NCBI GenBank assembly: GCA_002496565.1 | Contig: DAKJ01000004.1 | Span: 71,792 to 135,791 of the forward strand | Origin: Methanosarcina sp. UBA289 | Lineage (GTDB): Archaea; Halobacteriota; Methanosarcinia; Methanosarcinales; Methanosarcinaceae | Direction: 5' to 3' | DNA length: 64,000 nt | In this document: positions 27,938 to 37,644 of the stretch, piece by piece | Layout: every line of letters begins with the position of its first letter | Numbering within the stretch: position 1 is the first letter of the stretch | Notes under the pieces: model-generated | The model's database searches: none | Told to the model about the DNA's origin: nothing | Seen by the model: the letters and a program-made list of their open reading frames with translations, nothing else | Made by a program: the position numbers and the translations under genes

Positions 27938-29155
27938 TTATTTCGCTTTTCCAAAGATAGCTTCCCGAATGGCTTCTATACTGGCATCTACAACAATAGG
28001 CTCTTCGCAGATGTCAATTACAGTCTGCGGGTCTTTAAGCAGGTGCCCTGTAGTGATACAGACAACGGTTTCATCTCTGCTTATAACACCCATATCAACA
28101 AGTTTTCTAAGCCCTGCAACCGAGGCTGCACTTGCAGGTTCGACACCTATGCCTTCAAGCCTTGCAAGGTCTTTCTGGGCTGCAAGGATTTCTTCGTCAG
28201 TAACCGATTCTGCAGTCCCGCCGGATTCCCTGATTGCAGCCAGGGCCTTTTTCGCATTAACAGGGTTTCCGATCCGGATTGCTGTTGCGACGGTTTCGGG
28301 GTTTTCCTCAGGAGTGATTTCCGGCGCCTCGTTCTTTATGGCTCTTACAATGGGGCAGGAGCCTGCAGCCTGGATTCCGGTCATTTTCGGAAGCGAATCA
28401 GTTATGCCGAGCTTCTTAAACTCCCTGAAGCCCTTCCATATAGCTGTAATATTTCCTGCATTTCCTACTGGCAGGACAACTCTGTCAGGTACCCTGAAGC
28501 CGAGCTGGTCTGCAATCTCAAAACCGATAGTCTTCTGGCCTTCAAGCCTGTAGGGGTTGATCGAGTTTAAGAGATAAATTTTCTCCTGGGAACAGAGGGT
28601 ACGCACAAGCTCAAGTGCGTCGTCAAAATTTCCTCGAATGCTAAGAACCTTTGCCCCGTGCATAAGGGCCTGAGCTACCTTTCCAAGAGCTACTTTTCCT
28701 GCAGGCAAAAGTACAATTACAGGAATCCCGGCTTTTGCACCATAGATTGCAAGGGCTGCCGAGGTATTTCCCGTAGATGCGCATGCCACGGTATTCATAC
28801 CAAGCTCAAGCGCCTTTGTAACTCCTACAGTCATTCCCCTATCCTTAAAAGAGCCTGTAGGATTCATGCCTTCGTGCTTTACGTAGAGCTCTTTAATCCC
28901 TATTTTCTCAGCCAGACGGTCGCATTTATAGAGGGGAGTTCCGCCTTCCCTAATCGTAACAGGTTCTCTTTCTATAGGAAGAAGTTTTGCATACTTCCAT
29001 ACCGATGGGCATTCGGTCTTCAGTTTTTCCATGTCAAGTTTAATTGAGGAATAGTCATAGATTACATCAAGCAGCCCGTCACATTTGCTGCATGTATAGA
29101 TTACTTCATCTTTGGAATACTCTGCACCGCATTCGATACATTTGAGATGATACAT
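27938..29155 (-). CDS. thrC: Threonine synthase
   Basis: A 405-residue PLP enzyme converting O-phosphohomoserine to threonine. An N-terminal zinc-ribbon pair C6/C9 and C22/C25 precedes the fold. The PLP lysine is in NPTGSFKDRGM, and the phosphate-binding ASTGNTSAALA and GNAGNI loops follow. Length and the zinc ribbon match archaeal ThrC. AGGAG nine bases before the ATG marks the start. It lies upstream of leuS on the same strand. Confidence 0.94.
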   Translation of the reverse strand: MYHLKCIECGAEYSKDEVIYTCSKCDGLLDVIYDYSSIKLDMEKLKTECPSVWKYAKLLPIEREPVTIREGGTPLYKCDRLAEKIGIKELYVKHEGMNPTGSFKDRGMTVGVTKALELGMNTVACASTGNTSAALAIYGAKAGIPVIVLLPAGKVALGKVAQALMHGAKVLSIRGNFDDALELVRTLCSQEKIYLLNSINPYRLEGQKTIGFEIADQLGFRVPDRVVLPVGNAGNITAIWKGFREFKKLGITDSLPKMTGIQAAGSCPIVRAIKNEAPEITPEENPETVATAIRIGNPVNAKKALAAIRESGGTAESVTDEEILAAQKDLARLEGIGVEPASAASVAGLRKLVDMGVISRDETVVCITTGHLLKDPQTVIDICEEPIVVDASIEAIREAIFGKAK

Positions 29156-29579
29156 TAAATTGCTCCTGTTTCTGATAACTTTAAATTTTTGGGTTCCAGG
29201 TTTTACTCATACCTGACTAGTGTTAGATAGCCCGAGTTTAGGCAGGATAATCTGGATTTTGAATTAGTATCATATTAGAGTTTAATAATATTTTGTATCC
29301 TTAATACACTACTTACTTTTAAATTATGCTGTTTCGAGCACTATTTGCTCTTATAAGCAAATATCTTTAAAAATCGAAAATCAAACTTAAAGTGGGTTAT
29401 GGGTTTGATAATAAGAAAATGTATGTTTAAGCTCACTTTTTCTCTATTGTTCCTTCTGCATATAGCCTGTATAAGTCAAAGCAAAACTAATATTAACGGT
29501 ATAAAATTAACACTAGCAAAGAACTAAAAGGCAGGCTAAGACACATTTATAATTTCCCGGAGAAATTAAATCCTTTTCT
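29156..29579. other. AT-rich intergenic region
   Basis: About 420 bases upstream of thrC and downstream of the DUF1622 genes. It should hold the thrC promoter. I see no clear element or gene. Confidence 0.4.
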
Positions 29580-29939
29580 TTAGTCAAACTGATATTCTTT
29601 TACTTCTTTACTGAGGAAATAACCAAGAATTGTCCTTATCAGTACAACTGTGCCCAGTACTGTGAGATCCTGTATAGTCGGGTTTCTCAGGGTTCCAAGG
29701 ATAGCAACTACGATATAAAACTCAAGTCCAAAGAGTATTCTATTGGTAAGTTCCTTTCTTATTGTTTCAAGGTTCTGGGTTTTTTTTAATACCTCAGAAA
29801 GTAAAATCTGAATTGTTGCCCTTAATCCTCCATAAATAATAATAGTTGTACCTATTGCTTCGAAAATCCATTCGAAATAGAGCAGGAAATTGTCAAACAA
29901 TCCAGATAACAACCTTTTATCACTCTCCAGGAAGTACAT
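29580..29939 (-). CDS. DUF1622 family membrane protein
   Basis: A 119-residue protein with two or three membrane helices: around residues 15-45 (LLYFEWIFEAIGTTIIIYGGL), 70-88 (LFGLEFYIVVAILGTL) and 90-110 (DLTVLGTVVLIRTILGYFLS). The motif RTILGYFLSKEVKEYxFD at the end is shared with the gene at 30053-30385. The two are tandem paralogues, about 50 percent identical by eye. DUF1622 proteins have no firm function. There is no ribosome binding site before the ATG; the sequence upstream is a 14-base tandem repeat instead. Confidence 0.8.
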   Translation of the reverse strand: MYFLESDKRLLSGLFDNFLLYFEWIFEAIGTTIIIYGGLRATIQILLSEVLKKTQNLETIRKELTNRILFGLEFYIVVAILGTLRNPTIQDLTVLGTVVLIRTILGYFLSKEVKEYQFD

Positions 29940-29950
29940 ATGGAATTAAC

Positions 29951-30034
29951 TACTGGAATTAGCTTACTGGAATTAACTTACTGGAATTAACTTGCTGGAA
30001 TTAACTTGCTGGAATTAGCTTACTGGAGTTCGCT
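29951..30034. repeat. Six 14-base tandem repeats between the DUF1622 genes
   Basis: Six head-to-tail units of consensus TACTGGAATTAACT (29951-30034), with variants TG for TA at the start, AG for AA near the end and a diverged last unit. They fill most of the 113-base gap between two paralogous genes and lie directly before the start of the second. They may be repeated operators or a length-variable leader. Confidence 0.9.
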
Positions 30035-30052
30035 TAAACTGTTAGTTGACTT

Positions 30053-30385
30053 TCAGTCAAAGTGATACTCTTTAACTTCTTTACTCAGAAAATAGCCAAG
30101 AACTGTCCTGATCACTACAATAGCTCCAACAAGTAGCAGATCATTTACTGTAGGGTTTCTTACCGTTACGATTATATCGCCAACTATTAAAAGTTCTAGA
30201 GTGAAGAGTATTTTATTTGTAAACTCTTTCCTTATTTGTTCATATCTGTAAGGTCTTTTGAAGGCTTCCAAAAGTAAGATTTTAATTGCAGCCTTTAATC
30301 CTGCGTATACTACAAGAAGTGCACTCACAAGCTCGAAGAATCTAACAAAAATCTCCAGAATCGAATTAGTGAGTTCAAGTACCAT
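30053..30385 (-). CDS. DUF1622 family membrane protein (paralogue)
   Basis: A 110-residue membrane protein with the same layout as its neighbour: an N-terminal helix (ILEIFVRFFELVSALLVVYAGL), a charged loop (KRPYRYEQIRKEFTNK), two further helices (ILFTLELLIVGDII and LLLVGAIVVIRTVLGYFLS) and the shared C-terminal SKEVKEYHFD. GGAAGGG before the ATG is a good ribosome binding site. It precedes the second copy on the minus strand, so the duplication is tandem. Confidence 0.8.
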   Translation of the reverse strand: MVLELTNSILEIFVRFFELVSALLVVYAGLKAAIKILLLEAFKRPYRYEQIRKEFTNKILFTLELLIVGDIIVTVRNPTVNDLLLVGAIVVIRTVLGYFLSKEVKEYHFD

Positions 30386-30801
30386 TCTTACCCTTCCAAA
30401 AATACTCTACTTCAAAATAGACCTCGATCTCAAAACTTAGGTTTTAATGCATCATGGAAAAATTTTTAGAATTTCGTCCACCAATTTTTATTTTGCCAAT
30501 TATATATTCTTTGTTTAATATATATTTTATCCCGAAGACATCTAGCCCAAAAAAGTTTTATTTCAGTCAAGCACCAGTTGCTTGCATGGGTACACCATTG
30601 AAAGGAACAGCAGCGCAATTTTGATTTCTCGATCTATTCACAACCTAAATAATCTTATTTTGGCATTAAGTTTCAAAAGTAGATAATAGACTCATAGATA
30701 ATAGACTCCAGAAAACGCAGGAAATCTTCAGGTTAAAATAAAAAGAAGGTGTTAGTTATACACCCACGATTAAACATTTTGTATTACGGGCAATTAGGAA
30801 C
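30386..30801. other. Intergenic region
   Basis: About 415 bases between the DUF1622 pair and the DUF1259 gene. It contains a short direct repeat (GTAGATAATAGACTCATAGATAATAGACTC near 30680-30710, with the unit ATAGATAATAGACTC) and otherwise AT-rich sequence. No gene is seen. Confidence 0.4.
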
Positions 30802-31737
30802 TTAAGAACTCTCGCTTCCTGTCTTGCTATTTGTTTCGTTGAGAGCTTCACGCATGATACCTGCAAGTTCTGTGGCATCTCCTGTAGCCCAGCAATGTAC
30901 GTAGAATAGCCGTGGCTGCTCGGTTATCATGTGGCTGTGAAGAGCTGTAACTTCAATGCCATTAGCTGCCAGTGTGCGTACCACAGGCTCAACTTCATTT
31001 TCTTCCAATACAAATTCGCCGATAACTGCCGCGCTACCCTTGCCAAGAGGCTGGAAGTTTATCATTGTTGATATATCCATAATCGGAGACAACACATAGC
31101 CGTTCATCTGCACTTTATCGGTTCTGGGTATATCGTAGTTATAATCTCCTCCCTCAGCCGAACCTTTGTCTCCAATAATCCGATCAAGTTCTGTGGTATT
31201 GATTTCCTTACTTTGGAACTTCTTACTATCGCTGGCAGACGAACCCCCATTGACATAATCGGTAATATTGCGTATCTTTTTAGCCATGTCTACAGGATCG
31301 CCATTTCCGTATATGTGTATCCACATTATATGCGGTGACGTTCGTAGTAGGTGATTATGTATTGCAGTCACCTGCAATCCTGACTGAAGAACCATATCGG
31401 ATACGTTTTTTACTTCCTCTTCCGTAACCCCTATTTCACCGACCATCATTGCCTGATCTCCAGCTCTCATAAAATCAAAGTCGTGAGAGCGTTCAGAGGC
31501 CTGATTCAGTTTTATGCCGTCAAGTGTTACATTTAAAGTCATCGGTATTGTAAACTTTATGGCACCGTCCGGGCTGACCTTACCCTTTTCACCCATGGCC
31601 TTTTCCACAGGCTTCCAATATTCAGAGGCATTTGCCTTCTCACTATTAGAAGTTTTTGTGGTCGCTGCTCCGATTATCGTCAAACACACTAATAGAACGA
31701 TAAACAAACTGGCAAATTTAATAGTCTTTCCACGCAC
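30802..31737 (-). CDS. Exported protein with two DUF1259 (LppY/LpqO-like) domains
   Basis: A 311-residue exported protein. After a signal peptide (KTIKFASLFIVLLVCLTIIGAATT) come two similar domains, each with a VTALHSHM/VTAIHNHL stretch and a following HIYGNG or HCWATGD segment. The two copies align well, so this is an internal duplication of the DUF1259 domain. His residues recur in the conserved blocks, which could bind metal. The start GTG at 31737 is chosen because GGGGGTG lies six bases before it; a longer frame to 31776 lacks this. Function unknown. Confidence 0.78.
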   Translation of the reverse strand: MRGKTIKFASLFIVLLVCLTIIGAATTKTSNSEKANASEYWKPVEKAMGEKGKVSPDGAIKFTIPMTLNVTLDGIKLNQASERSHDFDFMRAGDQAMMVGEIGVTEEEVKNVSDMVLQSGLQVTAIHNHLLRTSPHIMWIHIYGNGDPVDMAKKIRNITDYVNGGSSASDSKKFQSKEINTTELDRIIGDKGSAEGGDYNYDIPRTDKVQMNGYVLSPIMDISTMINFQPLGKGSAAVIGEFVLEENEVEPVVRTLAANGIEVTALHSHMITEQPRLFYVHCWATGDATELAGIMREALNETNSKTGSESS

Positions 31738-31776
31738 AATATGCACCCCCTTAACACTACTGGAGTAGTTAAGCAT

Positions 31777-32164
31777 AATATGGTGAATAATAAATATATA
31801 ATTTGAGCTGAATAATATTTGTACATGTTTTACTACATATGTAAATAATTTGAACGCAAAAACGAAACCTTAAAGTCTTAATTGTCAGCTTACAGTAATA
31901 CTATTCTCATTATTCTCTAATTTTTTCTAAAATATTAAGTATTCTCTAAACTCAGTCTATCAGGACGCATAAAAATACCTGGATAGAAAGAGAAAACTTG
32001 ATAGTTTCGAGTAAGGAAAACAAAGCTACTGTATCATAGCTTACTAAACTAACTTCGTGGCGCTATAAATTGTGTCTTCCTAACTGTATAATAATGTTTG
32101 AACATCAACTTAATTGCGAGAAAAAGATGGAAAATCTAACTAAAAATTCAATAAAAATTTCTGT
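31777..32164. other. AT-rich intergenic region
   Basis: Between the DUF1259 gene and the aminopeptidase gene. Apart from the hairpin at 32165-32184 nothing structured was recognised. Confidence 0.4.
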
Positions 32165-32184
32165 TCCGGCGATATAGCACCGGA
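32165..32184 (-). terminator. Hairpin terminator after the aminopeptidase gene
   Basis: TCCGG (32165-32169) pairs with CCGGA (32180-32184), and on the minus strand a T-rich stretch follows shortly after. The position, about 25 bases past the stop, fits a terminator. Confidence 0.45.
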
Positions 32185-32207
32185 GCAAAAAAGATCAAAG
32201 TATAAGT

Positions 32208-35075
32208 TTACTTTCTCTCAGGATTTCCCGGCTTCAGTTCCGGAATTTCTCCGTGCGCTATACCGTATGTTTTGACAGCTTTCGGCGCTCCTAACAGGAG
32301 TTTCCTAATCCTATTATATACACTCGGGTATTTCTGGGCGTCAAGTTCTCCGAGAAGGTCTGCCAGGATCTTTACCAGCGGTATATGATACTTTGACTCC
32401 ATCTGATCTATGTTTGCAAAGGCATTGAGCATATTGACTGTGCTATACTCGTTCACAGGAGCCAATTTTCTCAGTATCTCTGCAAAGAGAGCCCTGCCTT
32501 CTTCGGTCTGAAGTGACTTTTTCCGGTTGCGGGCAAAGCTTCCATAAAGGGCACGCTGGTCATTTGTCTGCTCAATCCTGAAAGCATCTGACCTTTCCAT
32601 TTCCCTGACAAGTTCCACTGCGTCGATGCTGCTGTTACTTCCTATTACAGAGAGGAAAGCTTCCCAAGCAACGAGATTTTTCTTTGACTCAGCTTCAAAG
32701 GCTCTCAAGACTTCTATTTTATCGGGCGCAGAGCTGTTAAGGTATGCTGCAAATGCGCTCAGCCGATCCGTTGCACAGGTTGCAGTCTCAAATTGCTGTT
32801 TTATCATTACATGGATGTCAGGAGTATCAAGGGCTGCAAGGATGCCAAGACAGACATTTTTAGCCTGCCTGTTCTTGATTATTCTTGCTGTCTCTTCAGG
32901 AGTCGAATCCCTGGGAGTAGAGGCACTTTCAAAGAAACGGTAGGCGGAGATAACCGAGTTTTTATACTTCCAGGCAACGGCTTTCAGGAGTTTCTGTCTT
33001 ACTTCATAAAGAGCTTGGTACCTGTGAGCAAATTCTTCATCCTCCACAGACTCAAAAATGGTTAGGAATTGACCACCTGCCTTTTCGAGAAGCTGCCGGT
33101 CATTGAGAAGCCTGTAGTACAGTTCGATAAAGTCTTCAGAGGGTTTTGATTCGGGATTTTTAAGGAGCCTTAGCTTTTCCCTGTCAACAAGGGTATAGAA
33201 AGCTGTAAACCTGCCTATGGTATCACTGTCTTTCCTTACCTGAATCAGGAGCTCGTCATGGCTTGCTTTGTATACAAGTTTCCCGTAGAAAGAATAGCCT
33301 CTATTAAGCGATAGGAAGGCTGGCATGTCCACATTTTCGATTACAATCTCTGAGTTTTCCCCGCTAATCCTTTCCAGGATTTCTACAAGGTCATTTCCGT
33401 TTTCGTCAACAAGGGCTGCCTTGAATGGGAACTCCCAGGGTTTTCCGCCGTCTGGGTATTTTTGCTTGAGGAAAAATGTGAATTTCCTGGCAGCTCTGTC
33501 GTATTCGGCTGAAACCTCTACTACAGGGTACTTTGTCTGTTTCAGCCATGTTTCAGCCATTTCCTTTAAAGGCTGTCCGCATTCTTCTTCCATAGCTTCA
33601 ATCCAGTCCTGGGTAGTTGCGTTGGAATGTTTGAATCTTTTGAAGTATCTATCCAGACCCTTGACAAAGGTGTCCTTTCCTATCAGGGACTCGACCATGC
33701 GCACGTATTCGGGGGCTTTTACGTAGGTGACTGCGGTAATCAGGTCATTTGGGTCATTGAAGCCGTCAGGAATGATCGGCATGGAAGCTGCTCCTGAATC
33801 CAGGGCAAAAGTTCCCGAAGCCGGAGCAAGCAGCTCAAGCACTCTGCCGAGCCTACTATAGTCCTCCCCAAAGAGAAAGGCATGATGCTGTTCTTCCACA
33901 TGCACGGTTACGGCTTCATTCAGCCAGATCTCAAACGGGCTTTTTCCGGTGACTTCTGATCCATTTTGGTTGTGATGGTACTCGTGTACCTTGACCCGGA
34001 TCATATATTCGTAAGCCGGGTCCGTCATCTGCGGGAAAGGCATTATGCGGTTTGTGGTTATCGTGGTATTCCCGACGTTTTCCATTCCTCCGAAGTCCGA
34101 GTTCTGCATGCCGATTTCCCTGTAGACGGTGCCTGTATACCTGTATCCGGGATTGATAGTTTTGTTAAGCTCGGCAAGCCTGTCCCTTACCTTTTGAAGG
34201 TCTTCCTGTGTGGATTCGGGCTTTGCCTCAAGTTTCGTCTTCTCTCGCATGCGGACAAGCTCCCAGAGCTCCTTCCTGACAGATAGCTTCTCCTCATTAA
34301 ACTGTTCGGGCCCTGTAAAAAGGTAAACCCACATAACCGCATCGTGCAGGATATCAAGTGCTTTTTCGGCTGCTGCTGCATCTGAGTTTGGCGGCACGAG
34401 CAGTTCCAGCATAAAAGTGCCTCCATCAGGATACTCAAACTCCCTTTTGAAGGTCGCATAAGTTCCAGCCCCAAGGAAAAAGAGATAGGTCGCCATCGGC
34501 GTGATAGAGTTGTCATATACGATTTTGTCCCGCCCAGGTTTTACGGTGTGCCTCTCAACCACGACATCCCCGTTTGTAATAAGGTTCGTGTACTGCGAAT
34601 CCGCAATTATTGTAGTTCTGTAAGTGCATTTTGCGGCCATATCGTCAATGCACGGCACAATTCGCTGGAACCCCCACTGCTGGCACTGTGTGATCTGCTG
34701 AGGGGGAGCTCCCGCCGGCGTTTCGTCATAGTACAGCCCTTCAAGGATATTTTTAGTAGGCCTGCAAACCGTATCCGTAATAACCGCAACCTCGGTATGT
34801 GGCGGAATTTCTTCTCTAAAATTAATTTCAAGAATCGCATCATCCTTCCGGTATCTGTAAGAAACCTCATACTGTATGCAGCTCACAGCCCGAATCTCAA
34901 GATCCCTGCAGTTTAACTCAAGCTTTTCAATAGGGGCATCCTTTGTTCTTACCCTGAGTACGGACTTCACATTAGTCCTGTCATCATAAACATCAAACAC
35001 CAAATCCATATGCAAAACGTCAACAGTAAGTTCCCCGAAATCTTCAGGATAATATTTGTAAAGCCTATTCTTCAT
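32208..35075 (-). CDS. M1 family aminopeptidase
   Basis: A 955-residue zinc metallopeptidase. The exopeptidase motif is GGMEN (329-333), the zinc ligands are H364, H368 in HEYHH and E387 in NEAVT, and Tyr of the family lies in AVTYVKAPEY. N-terminal beta domain, catalytic domain and a long helical C-terminal domain are all present, as in PepN/tricorn-factor-like enzymes that finish peptide breakdown. A charged stretch of about 50 residues (roughly 260-310) before the catalytic motifs looks like an insertion. GGTGA eight bases before the ATG is the ribosome binding site. No signal peptide, so it is cytosolic. Confidence 0.92.
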   Translation of the reverse strand: MKNRLYKYYPEDFGELTVDVLHMDLVFDVYDDRTNVKSVLRVRTKDAPIEKLELNCRDLEIRAVSCIQYEVSYRYRKDDAILEINFREEIPPHTEVAVITDTVCRPTKNILEGLYYDETPAGAPPQQITQCQQWGFQRIVPCIDDMAAKCTYRTTIIADSQYTNLITNGDVVVERHTVKPGRDKIVYDNSITPMATYLFFLGAGTYATFKREFEYPDGGTFMLELLVPPNSDAAAAEKALDILHDAVMWVYLFTGPEQFNEEKLSVRKELWELVRMREKTKLEAKPESTQEDLQKVRDRLAELNKTINPGYRYTGTVYREIGMQNSDFGGMENVGNTTITTNRIMPFPQMTDPAYEYMIRVKVHEYHHNQNGSEVTGKSPFEIWLNEAVTVHVEEQHHAFLFGEDYSRLGRVLELLAPASGTFALDSGAASMPIIPDGFNDPNDLITAVTYVKAPEYVRMVESLIGKDTFVKGLDRYFKRFKHSNATTQDWIEAMEEECGQPLKEMAETWLKQTKYPVVEVSAEYDRAARKFTFFLKQKYPDGGKPWEFPFKAALVDENGNDLVEILERISGENSEIVIENVDMPAFLSLNRGYSFYGKLVYKASHDELLIQVRKDSDTIGRFTAFYTLVDREKLRLLKNPESKPSEDFIELYYRLLNDRQLLEKAGGQFLTIFESVEDEEFAHRYQALYEVRQKLLKAVAWKYKNSVISAYRFFESASTPRDSTPEETARIIKNRQAKNVCLGILAALDTPDIHVMIKQQFETATCATDRLSAFAAYLNSSAPDKIEVLRAFEAESKKNLVAWEAFLSVIGSNSSIDAVELVREMERSDAFRIEQTNDQRALYGSFARNRKKSLQTEEGRALFAEILRKLAPVNEYSTVNMLNAFANIDQMESKYHIPLVKILADLLGELDAQKYPSVYNRIRKLLLGAPKAVKTYGIAHGEIPELKPGNPERK

Positions 35076-35657
35076 AAAAGAGTCACCGAATAAAATTATA
35101 AGAGTTATATTATGGGATAGAGAAGGAAGGGATGAGATTTAAAGGTGTAGTTTTGAAGAGGATGATTTTTCTATTTTGTATAATAATTCTAGAGTATTTT
35201 TCACTACTTATTTAACCTCTTATATCTCTTTGTATCTTAATATTTATGTCAATTTTTAGAATTTCATCAAACTGAAAATTAATCGGTATACGATATAAAA
35301 TATTTTTTTAAATTTTTCGAAAAATTATTATATGTGTCACATAATACCTTTGAAAATAATGCTATTGAGAGACATTCAATTTTGGATGATTTTCAATCAA
35401 TTTATTTACAGTTACTTATTAAGTTTTTCATAACTTCGAATTAAAGTTGTCACACCCCGTGGTTTGCAGCTGGGTATTCAACTATAATAAAAACGCTGGA
35501 TCTTCAGAAGTTATCCGCTTAAAATGAGAAATCAATAACAGTAAAAAGAAATCTATCTGAAAACATGATAATTTTTCGAAAAGTTGACTGTTTATTATTT
35601 CTCTATCTGTGAGAACTTTACTAAATATCATTCTTTAAAAGTTGAGAAGGTGGAGAG
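35076..35657. other. AT-rich intergenic region with one palindromic repeat copy
   Basis: About 580 bases between divergent genes. The only ordered element is the repeat at 35443-35491, listed separately. The rest is AT-rich and should contain both promoters. Confidence 0.5.
35443..35491 (+). repeat. Palindromic repeat, upstream copy
   Basis: Reads AAAGTTGT, a few bases, then ACCCCGtgGtTTGCaGCtGGGTATTC and an ACT..AATAAAA tail. The same arrangement recurs at 37052-37106 in the same orientation, with a perfect palindrome there. The arms in this copy are imperfect. Together the two copies bracket the surface-protein gene as a direct repeat. Confidence 0.7.
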
Positions 35658-37028
35658 ATGACTAGATTATGCGTTTTAAAAATTGTATTATGTTGTTTAT
35701 TGATAATTATGATTGGGTGTACATCTGCTTCGTCATCTGAATCTTTAGCCGAGTCTAAGCATCCTTATGCAAATAATTCTACATATACATGGACTAATAT
35801 AAGTGAACCTGGTGCTACTGAAATACGACTTCATTTTTCAGATCTAGATATTGGTAATTACGATAAATTAATTATTTTAGATAAGTATGAAAATGATCTT
35901 GTAACTTATTCTGACATCACAAAAGCAGACTTCTGGACAGAATGGTATGCAGGGGATACGTTAGGAGTTAGGCTCATCACAAGCGACCAAGGGACAGGAT
36001 ATGGGTTCAAAATTGACAAATTAGATAGTAGGTCAGATATGTGTATATCTAATAACTCTTTAGCCGAGTCATATCATCCTTATGCAAACAACTTTGAGTA
36101 TAAATGGCCTGATATAAGCAAGCCTGGTGCTACTGAAATACGACTTCATTTTGAAAGTCTTAGTCTTGCTGATTCCGATATACTAGTTCTTTATGATAAA
36201 TATGACAATAAACTTGTGACCTATGATTACTGGCAGTCAAGTAAAGATTTCTGGACGGAATGGTATACAGGAGATACGTTAAAAGTTAAACTTATAACAG
36301 ATAACTCAGGGACCGCTTATGGATTCAAAATTGACAAATTAGAAAGCAGATCAGATGTGTGTATATCTAATGACTCTCTAGCCGAATCATATCATCCTTA
36401 TGCAAACAACTTTGAGTATAAATGGCCTGATATAAGCAAGCCTGGTGCCACTCAGATACGAATCCACTTCGAAAATCTTGATCTTGCTGATTCCGATATA
36501 CTAGTTATTTATGATAAGTATGACAATAAACTTGTGACCTATGATTACTGGCAGTCAAGTAAAGATTTCTGGACGGAATGGTATACAGGAGATATGTTAA
36601 AAGTCAAACTTGTAACAGGTAACTCAGGGACTGCTTATGGATTCAAAATTGATAAAGGTGAAATTAAAAATGATAGAAATGTAACAACTGCTTTTTCTGA
36701 ATCTAAAGAAGTTAATAATAAAATATCTAGAAGTAAACCTGAAAAAAGTGAAGATTCTGAGTCTTCAGGTGAAGATTCTGAAGAATCTCAAAATCCCACG
36801 GTTAATTCTGAATATATCCATAATCAATTCGTCAAAATTGCAGTTACTCTGAATATCTTAAAAGATGATGATGATCAGTCATGGATGTATAAAAATATAC
36901 AATGGATTTTTAGCGGAGTGGGAGTTTCCTTTATTGGAGCTATATGTGGGCTTGTAAAAAAATCTAAGGATAAAAAACTAGAAGACAAAAAATCAGAAGA
37001 CGACAAACCAGAAGATAAAAAATCATAA
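35658..37028 (+). CDS. Surface lipoprotein with three CUB-like repeats and C-terminal membrane helix
   Basis: A 456-residue protein. The signal peptide ends in a lipobox-like IMIGC with C21, so it may be lipid-anchored. Three repeats of about 105 residues follow (about 28-132, 133-238, 239-344), each with SLAESxHPYANN, W..I..PGAT.IR.HF and FWTEWY.GD, then the glycine-rich GTxYGFKIDK. This resembles CUB-type beta-sandwich modules. A Ser/Glu linker, one membrane helix (about 415-432) and a Lys/Asp/Glu-rich tail (KLEDKKSED repeats) end the protein. GGTGGAG precedes the ATG. The lipobox and a C-terminal helix together are odd. Repeats 2 and 3 are nearly identical, so duplication was recent. Likely a cell-surface adhesion or binding protein. 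Confidence 0.8.
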   Translation: MTRLCVLKIVLCCLLIIMIGCTSASSSESLAESKHPYANNSTYTWTNISEPGATEIRLHFSDLDIGNYDKLIILDKYENDLVTYSDITKADFWTEWYAGDTLGVRLITSDQGTGYGFKIDKLDSRSDMCISNNSLAESYHPYANNFEYKWPDISKPGATEIRLHFESLSLADSDILVLYDKYDNKLVTYDYWQSSKDFWTEWYTGDTLKVKLITDNSGTAYGFKIDKLESRSDVCISNDSLAESYHPYANNFEYKWPDISKPGATQIRIHFENLDLADSDILVIYDKYDNKLVTYDYWQSSKDFWTEWYTGDMLKVKLVTGNSGTAYGFKIDKGEIKNDRNVTTAFSESKEVNNKISRSKPEKSEDSESSGEDSEESQNPTVNSEYIHNQFVKIAVTLNILKDDDDQSWMYKNIQWIFSGVGVSFIGAICGLVKKSKDKKLEDKKSEDDKPEDKKS

Positions 37029-37051
37029 AGCAACCAAAGTGTTGAACAATC

Positions 37052-37106
37052 AAAGTTGTGCTGGTTTACCCCGCAGCTTGCTGCGGGGTATTCTACTGAA
37101 ATAAAA
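37052..37106 (+). repeat. Palindromic repeat, downstream copy
   Basis: AAAGTTGT followed by TACCCCGCAGC-TTGC-TGCGGGGTA, a near-perfect hairpin (37068-37090), then TTCTACT and AATAAAA. It starts 24 bases after the surface-protein stop and may act as terminator. The match to 35443-35491 extends well beyond the palindrome, so the two share a common origin. Confidence 0.85.
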
Positions 37107-37644
37107 TCTACTCTTATAAACCATCCCGATGCCTGATAAGTTACAACCTTGAAAATATCACGTATTTTTAAACTTCTGACTTCAGGTAAAGATCCAGGAT
37201 TTTTCTGAAAAATTGTCTAAAGTATGATGAATCTCAAAACCTTTACCTGAAATATCAGTATCATCCTAGGCATTACTTAATCCTGCTTCGTAAGCTATAT
37301 ATACTATCCCCAATAAATAAGGATACTGTATAAAAGTCTCTAATTCGGAGCGTGTTTTTTCAGATAATGTTGCACCAGAGGATCAATGTAGAACTGAACC
37401 TTCAGATGCATCCATTGAAGTTTTCAGCTTTTTGTCTCATTTTTAGAACTCCATAAGAGTCTAGACTATGCGCTCTGGTGGGGAACTCTATTTCGTTTTT
37501 GAACTAGTTGAAACCTGCCGACAAAAAGGCCTGATCTGATTAAAAACACAAAAATAATAAACGAATTAAAGAAAATTTACACAAAGTAAAAACGAGCTAA
37601 TAAAGAGCACCCTTAGTACCTTTATTTGCGAGGTTTGAAACAAA
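37107..37644. other. Intergenic region
   Basis: About 540 bases. It contains a short minus-strand coding-like stretch (37340-37412; reads ...HLKVQFYIDPLVQHYLKK then a stop) that could be the remnant of a decayed gene, but it is too short to name. No other element is recognised. Confidence 0.35.

Noticed and set aside
29951..30034. CRISPR array
   Set aside because: Units are only 14 bases, directly abutting, with no spacers. No CRISPR-like repeat-spacer pattern was seen anywhere in the window.
37340..37412. Short minus-strand coding-like stretch, possibly a transposase or other gene end
   Set aside because: Only about 24 codons and stops on both sides; not enough to identify.
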